A DNA stretch of 35,543 nt, taken from Chara braunii (lineage: Eukaryota; Streptophyta; Charophyceae; Charales; Characeae). Made by a program: the position numbers and the translations under genes. The DNA is taken from assembly GCA_003427395.1 (NCBI GenBank), contig BFEA01000214.1, positions 1,735,827-1,771,369 of the forward strand, given 5' to 3'. Positions 29,709 through 35,543 of this stretch are shown piece after piece. The notes below the pieces were generated by a model. That model was not told where the DNA came from and did not search any database. It was given only the letters and a program-made list of their open reading frames with translations. The stretch's first letter is position 1; each line of letters begins with the position of its first letter.

Positions 29709-31499
29709 CTAGGCGTCGGCATACAATTCTCTTAGTGTGGTCGCTTTTCCGATTGGAACCCAGTACTCCACTTTGAATTGGTTGTAAGTTGGCGAATCTT
29801 CGTTCTTGTCAACTTCACTGCTAATTTGGCCAACGCAAAAAGGCACTCCTTGATGCATGTCCTCGTCTGATGGTTGCATAATGACAAAACTGTCGACATG
29901 CACATCTTCGAAAGGATCATAGCTGGCCTTAGGCTTGTCCCTCTGAAGACCCACGAACGGAGGTTCTTGCTTTAATTCGGATGCATCCGAATCAGAGCAA
30001 GAACTCCTGTCTTCAACGACATGGGTGGTCTTTGGCCAGAATTCGGTGATAGGTGCCGAAGGCACCCTGTTGTCGATAATGTCCCCCGCGTGTTTGACGT
30101 GATCTTCCCAAAACCGAAAAGCCCTATCTATTCTAGTCACCTCTTCGTCTCCGAAAGTCATCAAAGTTTCTCTTTTTTTTTCATAGACTTCCAGAAACCT
30201 CTTCACCTCCTCCAAACCGTTTTTGTAATCGTCGAGGAACGCTAGTTGGACCGACAGAGGATCGAAAGGTTGCTGCGGACCAGCGTAACCACCGTTGTCT
30301 GTTTGTTTGAACCAGTAAAGAGGACCATCCTCGGGCAACCACTTAGCGTCTGTGCAATACTCTTTATAGGACATGGCGAGATTATCACCTATCATGTAGA
30401 ATTTTAGCAAATGAGGCTTCAAAATCCCTGTCATGCGCTTTGAAACATGCGGGTAAATAAGACCTCTCCAGTGTGCTATCCTATCAAGAAAAATACACCG
30501 CGGAGGAGTCTTATGAGACCGTTTTAGCAAAAGGAACAACTCATCCATTGTGTAGGCATCATTGTCCTTGAGTTTCTTGGAGAAAACACTAAACGTGACA
30601 TCGACGTCTGTGTGCGTGTGTCCAACTATCATAAGACCAATTTCTATTTCCTTGAAAATCCCGAACTTCACAAGAAGTGCTGCCAATGCGCAGATGAATC
30701 TATTCTTGTTTTCTTTGAAGCAGTTGTCAGCTTGAATACGAAGAAACGGCGGTAGAGGTTTCTCACTGGATTGAATCTCCGTAAGAGTCCGCATTAGACA
30801 CGTCGCCGTACTGCTGGGGCCATGTGTGTAGTAAGGAAAATATATGTAAACATATATAGACGGATCCCGGCCATGGACCAGAACGGCCATGAGACCAGTC
30901 TTCATCATCCTCTCATGGTGCAAGTCCTTCGAGTAGTTAGCCTGTCCTATCTGCGGTATGGTAGTTTTCTTTTGATCCATGCCGTCGATAATGATGCACA
31001 TACACTTGGACTGCCGCAAGATGGAATCCATTTTGCAGCGGGTATAGTCTAGCCTGTGGTTGACTTGCAGCTCTTGATGTTTCCACATCCTATCTTTGGA
31101 TTTCTTATGGTCCCTCTCGTACTTCGACTTAGCAATGCATTGCTTGTAGAATATACATTTTGCGCACTTCGTGAATGTGTTGGACATAGCTAGACTCACG
31201 TGCCAGAAGTGCTTACTCCACATAGCGTAGAAAGTCGACTCCGACACAACTTCCGAGTGGCACATCAAAAGATCGGAGCGCAATGATTCGTAAATTGCTC
31301 GTTTTGTGAATGCCGTAGGAATCCTACGACGAGGACGACAAACTCCGGACCATGTCATTCGGCATACTATCGGCGTGGTCGTCGATGAATCGTTGCAATA
31401 GTGAAAGCATCGTGACGACTTTTTCGGATGGTTTATACAAGCCCAAGTGCCCATGCTCCCTAACGACAACACCGTTATCGTACATCCTTTTGTAGACAT
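29709..31499 (-). CDS. DUF7869-type putative transposase-like protein, C-terminal part
   Basis: Open for 596 codons from an ATG at 31499, but homologous sequence probably begins near 31325, where the upstream ORF ends. Residues 62-90 continue the N-terminal domain. A CAKC-x5-C cluster (112-121) may bind zinc. Core boxes are IIIDGMDQ (169-176), QADNC-x2-ENKNR (256-267) and VGHTHTDVD (292-300). The pattern matches the uncharacterised DUF7869 proteins as I remember them. The spaced Asp, Asp-Asn and His/Asp boxes resemble an RNase H-fold DDE nuclease; that is inference. A variable acidic region follows, and the end (VEYWVPIG) looks like the small C-terminal domain. The frame is long, uses varied codons and is not low-complexity, so selection for coding is likely to be recent. 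Confidence 0.8.
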   Translation of the reverse strand: MSTKGCTITVLSLGSMGTWACINHPKKSSRCFHYCNDSSTTTPIVCRMTWSGVCRPRRRIPTAFTKRAIYESLRSDLLMCHSEVVSESTFYAMWSKHFWHVSLAMSNTFTKCAKCIFYKQCIAKSKYERDHKKSKDRMWKHQELQVNHRLDYTRCKMDSILRQSKCMCIIIDGMDQKKTTIPQIGQANYSKDLHHERMMKTGLMAVLVHGRDPSIYVYIYFPYYTHGPSSTATCLMRTLTEIQSSEKPLPPFLRIQADNCFKENKNRFICALAALLVKFGIFKEIEIGLMIVGHTHTDVDVTFSVFSKKLKDNDAYTMDELFLLLKRSHKTPPRCIFLDRIAHWRGLIYPHVSKRMTGILKPHLLKFYMIGDNLAMSYKEYCTDAKWLPEDGPLYWFKQTDNGGYAGPQQPFDPLSVQLAFLDDYKNGLEEVKRFLEVYEKKRETLMTFGDEEVTRIDRAFRFWEDHVKHAGDIIDNRVPSAPITEFWPKTTHVVEDRSSCSDSDASELKQEPPFVGLQRDKPKASYDPFEDVHVDSFVIMQPSDEDMHQGVPFCVGQISSEVDKNEDSPTYNQFKVEYWVPIGKATTLRELYADA

Positions 31500-32379
31500 A
31501 GAATGTGTTACGAGAAATGTCGAGAATGTTACAGTATGCCTGCACGCACATCTTCCGTTTCCAAGCTACAGGCCTGACCCGCTCAGCACCTTCTTCCATA
31601 ACCGTGAAGTCATGTATGGTTTGCAACCACCACTTCGTCCTTTCCGTGAAACTTTTCGAGTAGAATGCCTCCCGCACCGGCCTGACATCTTCGGCTGTCA
31701 GTTCAGCGCAACACATCCGCCTACAACAGAGCATCCCTCGCACTGCCTGAAGTGACTGCATCCTGAGTTTGCCCATAGCTCGCCGATGCTGTGTCTTTTT
31801 GGCCGGTTCTCTGTTTGCCATAGAATAGGGTCTTCTTTCACCGGGCATAGGCGTCGACAAAATGTACCGTATGTGGCGGTCCTCTTCGGAGAGACAGCGC
31901 GAGCTCTGACTCTCTCGTGAATACCAGTACTCAGTGATTCCATCCGTGGACGGTCCTTGACTCTCTTGGCACTGCGGAGGGGTAGACGAGGAAACCCTAT
32001 CACCCCCATCGGCAACTCCCAAGGATGAACCAGCAGTAGTGCAGTTGTTCGCACTATACACGTACTCCGTCCCACTATAACTACAGTCACCGAGATTCCC
32101 GTTGGGTATGGAGCTCGACATCCTAGCGTCGGTCATTTCAGAATATGCTGAAGAGACTCTTGATGTACAATCGACACTAGGAAACTGGCCCCCGCTTCTA
32201 GTGTTTATGTGGTCTTCGAGCACGCCACGACAACTGTACGAATGCGCGGTGGTGGTGGACAACTGTGTTCTCTTCCGTCGATGCTGAGTGTTTGAGTCAC
32301 GTGACCGTTTTCCAGAGGAAGCACATGGCTCGAGTCGAGAAGAAGTACTATCAGCACTGATCGGAACTCCAACGCCCAT
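31324..32379 (-). CDS. DUF7869-type putative transposase-like protein, N-terminal part
   Basis: From the ATG at 32379 (a frame-initial TTG lies 21 bases upstream) to a TAG at 31324, 351 codons. The first 180 residues are Ser/Gly-rich and low in order, with a basic patch RRKRTQ that could be a nuclear signal. Residues 218-224 hold clustered Cys (CC-x3-CC). TAEDVRPVREAF and a Trp-rich helix follow. ISRNTFYVYKRM (about 288-299) lies in a helix-turn-helix-like segment, with HGHLGLYKPSE and then DSMPNDMVRSL at the end. This is the order seen before the core of DUF7869-type proteins. The last 176 bases overlap the downstream ORF, which lies in the +1 frame, so one full protein needs a +1 shift or an indel near 31330. 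Confidence 0.75.
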   Translation of the reverse strand: MGVGVPISADSTSSRLEPCASSGKRSRDSNTQHRRKRTQLSTTTAHSYSCRGVLEDHINTRSGGQFPSVDCTSRVSSAYSEMTDARMSSSIPNGNLGDCSYSGTEYVYSANNCTTAGSSLGVADGGDRVSSSTPPQCQESQGPSTDGITEYWYSRESQSSRCLSEEDRHIRYILSTPMPGERRPYSMANREPAKKTQHRRAMGKLRMQSLQAVRGMLCCRRMCCAELTAEDVRPVREAFYSKSFTERTKWWLQTIHDFTVMEEGAERVRPVAWKRKMCVQAYCNILDISRNTFYVYKRMYDNGVVVREHGHLGLYKPSEKVVTMLSLLQRFIDDHADSMPNDMVRSLSSSS

Positions 32380-32399
32380 AACCAATCCCTTCCCAGCCA

Positions 32400-32645
32400 A
32401 TTCCTGCCGAAAACGTAAAGGAAGGCAAGCTGGCGTGGGAGGGAAGTCTTGATCGACCGTCGTCGTATCACATCAGTGAAGCATGTGTTGAGAAACGTTC
32501 CACTTTTCCCTACGAGCAGAGCAATAGACGTTGACCCAAATCGCAGCCGAGACAGTTGTTGGACTTTGGCAATGATAAAGCGACAGAGATGCGTCCGGTA
32601 GTTGGGGAGCACTATAGAGGGCAGCGCAACGAAACAAAAAGACAG
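32400..32645. promoter_or_regulatory. Upstream region of the DUF7869-like gene
   Basis: On the minus strand this is the presumed promoter and 5' UTR. I see no convincing TATA box or initiator. Overlapping short frames on both strands look incidental. Confidence 0.25.
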
Positions 32646-32651
32646 TGCATA

Positions 32652-32962
32652 ACCAGCCTTGAACCAGACGACAAGCCTTGACCCGCACCGATTTTACATG
32701 TATGGTGTAGAAATGGCGGGCCCGCAAGTATGTAACATATTTTAGAGTCGGATGAATCCGACGCAATGACGCAGGCAAATATCGGACTTGACATTAGACG
32801 TGCACAACCAGCCTTGAACCGGACTACAAGCCTTGCCCGTCACCGATCAGACATGTTGTAGAAATTGCGGGTGCGCAAATATGTAACTGATTTTAGAGTT
32901 GGATGAATCCGATACAATCATGCAAGTAAATATTGGCAAGTCCGCATCGTCGCAGGTTCTTA
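32652..32962. repeat. Two-copy tandem repeat, ~155 bp, each with one palindrome
   Basis: ACCAGCCTTGAACC begins the copies at 32652 and 32807. Both continue with ACAAGCCTTG-CCCG, ATGTTGTAGAAAT-like sequence, TATGTAAC, TTTTAGAGT and the palindrome (32748 and 32899). The palindrome is therefore part of a larger unit here. Confidence 0.8.
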
Positions 32963-32999
32963 TGTCGGATGCATCCGAGACACTTAAATCCCGTGAGAT

Positions 33000-33956
33000 T
33001 TAGATAATTGCAGCACACACCACCTGTGCGTCAAGTATGCAATGCTGAGCACCATCAGCACACATACAGACGACGGAAGTGATCACGAGTCTTCCGCGTT
33101 GTAAGAAATTGACAACGTTCCCGCAGTGCCAAACAGTCGGCGGTCTGTGCTGTGGGGTGGCAAAATCACTCTTAGGGAACCTCGCGGTCGTGTTCCAAAA
33201 TTGTTGGCGTAGCACCAAATGCTCACCAAACAGTTTCGAATGTCGATGTAATGGACAAATCATATGATGCCTTACGATCAAGCAGTGGTTGATAGCTGGC
33301 CCCCTTTCCCGGTCTGGATCTTTGAGAGTAGAGTTTCGCACTCCACCGTGAGATCCATATCGGAGAAGGGGACTTGCTACCCTGCCACTGTTAACTGTAG
33401 TCATCATAAGGGAGTCTATGACGCGAGAACCCCAAAATGAGCAATCGCGGGGGAATATCGCGGCCGCATGACGAACTTTTTGGTGTAGCACCAGATGCTC
33501 ACCGACCAGTTCCGAATGTCGATTGTGTCGATACACCATATGATGTTTTACAAGCAAGCAGTGGTGGATAGTTGGCCCCCTTTCCCGGTCTGGATCTTTG
33601 AGAGCAGAGTTTCGCACTCCACCGTGAGATCCATATCGGAGAAGGGGACCCGCTACCCTGCCGCTGTTAACTGTAGTCATCATAAGGGAGTCTATGACGC
33701 GAGAACCCCAAAATGAGCAATCGCGGGGGAATATCGCAGCCGCATGAAGAACTTTTTGGCGTAGCACTAGATGCTCACCGACCCGTTCCGAATGTCGGTT
33801 GTATCGACACACCATATGATGTTTTACAAGCAAGCAGTGGTTGATAGCTGGCCCCCTTTCTCGGTCTGGATCTTTAAGAGCAGAGTTTCGCACTCCACCG
33901 TGAGATCCATATCGGAGAAGGGGACCTGCTACCCTGCCGCTGTTAACTGTAGTCAT
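33000..33956 (-). CDS. Repeat-spanning ORF of three 92-residue repeats, doubtful gene
   Basis: 318 codons starting MTTVNSGRV at 33956 and running through satellite units 3, 2 and 1, each giving a 92-residue repeat (conserved: HHM, RHS, LVGEHLVLRQ, FPRDC). The fourth unit is open in the same frame but is cut off by one TAA near 33990, where the other units have TCA. Differences between units are not obviously synonymous, and plus-strand frames are also open in each unit. I therefore lean towards a stop-free satellite rather than a gene. No domain is recognised. Confidence 0.2.
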   Translation of the reverse strand: MTTVNSGRVAGPLLRYGSHGGVRNSALKDPDRERGPAINHCLLVKHHMVCRYNRHSERVGEHLVLRQKVLHAAAIFPRDCSFWGSRVIDSLMMTTVNSGRVAGPLLRYGSHGGVRNSALKDPDRERGPTIHHCLLVKHHMVYRHNRHSELVGEHLVLHQKVRHAAAIFPRDCSFWGSRVIDSLMMTTVNSGRVASPLLRYGSHGGVRNSTLKDPDRERGPAINHCLIVRHHMICPLHRHSKLFGEHLVLRQQFWNTTARFPKSDFATPQHRPPTVWHCGNVVNFLQRGRLVITSVVCMCADGAQHCILDAQVVCAAII

Positions 33957-34309
33957 TATAAAGGAGTCTATGACGCGAGAACCCCAAAATTAGCAATCGC
34001 GGGAGAATATCGCGGCCGCATGACGAACTTTTTGGCGTAGCACCAGATGCTCACCGACCAGTTCCGAATGTCGATTGTATCGACACACCATATGATGTTT
34101 TACAAGCAAGCAGTGGTCGATTGCTGGCCCCCCCCTCTGCGGTGTGGATCTTTGAGAGCAGATTTGACGCAATCCACCGTTAGACCCACATCGGAGAGGC
34201 AGACCTGCCATCATGCCGCTGTTCACTGTAATCATCATGTGGGAGTCGACAACGCAATGACCCCACGATGTTCCAATCGGGAAGTGTTTTTGTGTTCTGT
34301 GCAGGTGAT
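33206..34309. repeat. Satellite of four 276-bp units
   Basis: Units start with GGCGTAGCACCAGATGCTCA at 33206, 33482, 33758 and 34034. The first three spacings are exactly 276; the fourth unit is the most diverged. Units 2 and 3 are nearly identical. A more decayed relative of the unit end is seen near 34500-34600. 276 is a multiple of three, so a frame that is open in one unit stays open across all of them. Confidence 0.92.
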
Positions 34310-34333
34310 GATCATCCGGTGACGAGAAGGAAC

Positions 34334-34865
34334 AAGCTCGGATGGATCCGAGACACAAGATGACATGCCGGAGAAGGTAGATTGCAGCGTCGGTCAGCGT
34401 CGCTCATGTCACTTTCGGCCTGGCAGCGGCTGTTGCACAGAGGGCTACAGATATGGCACCACATTTCATGGCATCCAATCCGAAAACCATCGTCGCCGTC
34501 GCCGGGGGTGATCATGAGCCTTCGCCGTCGCGAGAAAATGACCCAACGATTTTGCAATCAGGACGTGCTATGTATTCTGCGCGGCTGCTGATCATCGTCC
34601 CGTATGCAGCGTATTGACGGAAAGAGGAGTTTCTTTCAGCAGGTGTCTAGGAAAACAGACGACTTTTTTGGGGATGAGAATGAAAATGCTTGTGCAGCCG
34701 GCGACTTCGGATGAATCCGAGACACAAGATGTCATGCAGGACATGCATGATTGCAGCCTCGGCCGACGTCGCTCACGTCACTTTCTGCCATGCAGCGGCT
34801 GTCGCACAGAGGGCCACATTTCATAGCGTCCTATCTGAAAACCATCGCGGACAATTACGAAACAT
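34334..34865. repeat. Direct duplication (~165 bp) led by the palindrome
   Basis: The block from 34338 (palindrome, GACACAAGATGACATGC, GATTGCAGC, TCGCTCATGTCACTTTC, GCAGCGGCTGTTGCACAGAG, CATTTCATGGC, AAAACCATCG) recurs in order from 34707. The spacing is 369 bases. Confidence 0.85.
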
Positions 34866-34869
34866 GGCA

Positions 34870-35187
34870 GTGCCAGACGATCTAGAGGGCGGTGGACTGT
34901 TTGGAAGCCTCGCTTGCCTCGAAGGCGTGCAAGAAAATAAACTCGACGGTGTGCTGTTAGCGAGTCGCACAGATCGAATCTGACGGGTTGTTGTTCGGCC
35001 AAGGATCGTCCTTGGGGAAACCTTCATGCATCGCGCTCAACGTTGGGTGCACCCGCATGTATCTGATTGATGATTCGGATGAATCCGAAACACTTATAGA
35101 ACGTCACCTTCGCAAGTCTGCAGTGCTAGTTCAAATGCCACAACACCGGTGTCAATTGTAGTCGTCATGAGGGAGTCTCATTTTCCC
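34870..35187. other. No recognised gene
   Basis: One palindrome copy at 35075. Frames of up to about 97 codons on either strand show no motif. Confidence 0.4.
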
Positions 35188-35454
35188 TTAAACACAAGGT
35201 CTGACCACACATCCGTATCTTGTGACATACGGGCTTTCCCGCGAACGTGGTCGTGAACGGAAGCCATACATAGCATTCATAGATGATCCATACACATGGA
35301 TCCGCGGCTCGTCGACTGTTGCATTCTCCGAAAACACGGACATATATTTCATCCTGACAAACCCTCCTCGTCGTGCTAAGGAATTCCCTATACAGTCACG
35401 TATTTCAGACACTTTCTTTTCCACATCATCCCACAATGACAGAAAAACTCTTAC

Positions 35455-35543
35455 CTGACCTGCTCTCACCAAGTCTGACCGCCCATCTACATCTGGGCGA
35501 GACATGACCGCCTTGAACTTGGAACCCTGAAGCACCATCTCGT
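35455..35543 (-). CDS. Possible exon ending at a consensus splice donor (partial)
   Basis: A minus-strand frame open at the window edge (ATG at 35538, possibly internal) reads VLQGSKFKAVMSRPDVDG then SDLVRAGQ. It meets CAG|GTAAGA with the exon ending at 35455, a near-perfect 5' splice site. The frame stays open for a further 88 codons to 35188, but the splice site argues those are intronic. The protein family is not recognised and the gene continues beyond the window. Confidence 0.4.

Larger units (their letters stand above)
26874..35088. repeat. Twelve dispersed copies of a 14-bp palindrome TCGGATNNATCCGA
   Basis: Copies start at 26874, 27062, 27086, 27639, 28505, 29977, 32748, 32899, 32965, 34338, 34707 and 35075. 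Most are exact; 26874, 27062, 27086, 27639 and 32899 differ in one or two outer bases. The middle pair is AC, TA, GC, GA or GG. Left-side copies are mostly followed by ATCA, right-side copies by GACAC or AACAC. The copy at 29977 lies inside the DUF7869-like reading frame and extends to an 18-base palindrome. The core GGATNNATCC is expected once per about 65 kb in random sequence. I noticed none in 2-26 kb. Confidence 0.85.

Noticed and set aside
31324-31345. Tiny intron explaining the frame change in the DUF7869-like gene
   Set aside because: The only GT...AG solution that restores frame is 16 bases, below any credible intron length.
33206-34309. CRISPR-like array
   Set aside because: Units are 276 bases and contiguous, without short repeats alternating with unique spacers, and the genome is eukaryotic.

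Overview
This is eukaryotic, intron-bearing, repeat-dominated DNA. It has no operons, no Shine-Dalgarno starts and no bacterial genes. It holds long microsatellites, nested retroelements, a U6 snRNA-like sequence and an LTR element whose primer-binding site fits plant tRNA-Asp. A streptophyte fits best, and I suspect a charophyte alga; that species-level guess is inference only.

Layout. 1-1905 is a drifting tetranucleotide satellite. 2036-2545 carries three copies of a (TG)n / GC hairpin / (AATC)n composite. 2548-10480 is a broken LINE on the + strand. It is split inside its reverse transcriptase by a ~4.6 kb element (E1, about 4690-9265). E1 itself carries three small 8-bp-TSD elements (4776-5058, 5477-5841, 5906-6406). 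11140-17185 is a broken Ty3/gypsy pol on the - strand. It is split inside RNase H by a related 3.85 kb element (E2, 11684-15536). E1 and E2 are colinear and both encode a degenerate predicted membrane protein. 17.2-20.8 kb is mostly unrecognised and includes the U6-like sequence at 18905-19021. 20795-23845 is a complete non-autonomous LTR retrotransposon (TG...CA LTRs, tRNA-Asp PBS, polypurine tract, 4-bp TSD). Its internal region contains an exact Tn5/Nextera mosaic end inside a perfect 159-bp duplication, which is almost certainly an assembly artefact. 24.0-26.3 kb is AT-rich with two tandem repeat families.

26.8-35.1 kb is the most gene-like part. On the - strand lies a two-frame gene (32379-29709). 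Its motifs match the uncharacterised DUF7869-type proteins: an IIIDGMDQ box, a DNC-x2-ENKNR box and a GHTHTDVD box. It requires a +1 frame change near 31330. Downstream are a small basic ORF and an exon-like ORF with a good splice acceptor, plus a broken paralogue of that exon. Around the gene are twelve copies of a 14-bp palindrome, TCGGATNNATCCGA, not noticed elsewhere in the window. A 4 x 276-bp satellite and several direct duplications also flank it. My leading hypothesis is that this region is a large DNA transposon with palindromic transposase-binding sites. Its outer ends are not resolved.

Long ORFs in the satellite and in the (GT)n tracts are by-products of stop-free simple repeats and are not annotated as genes.
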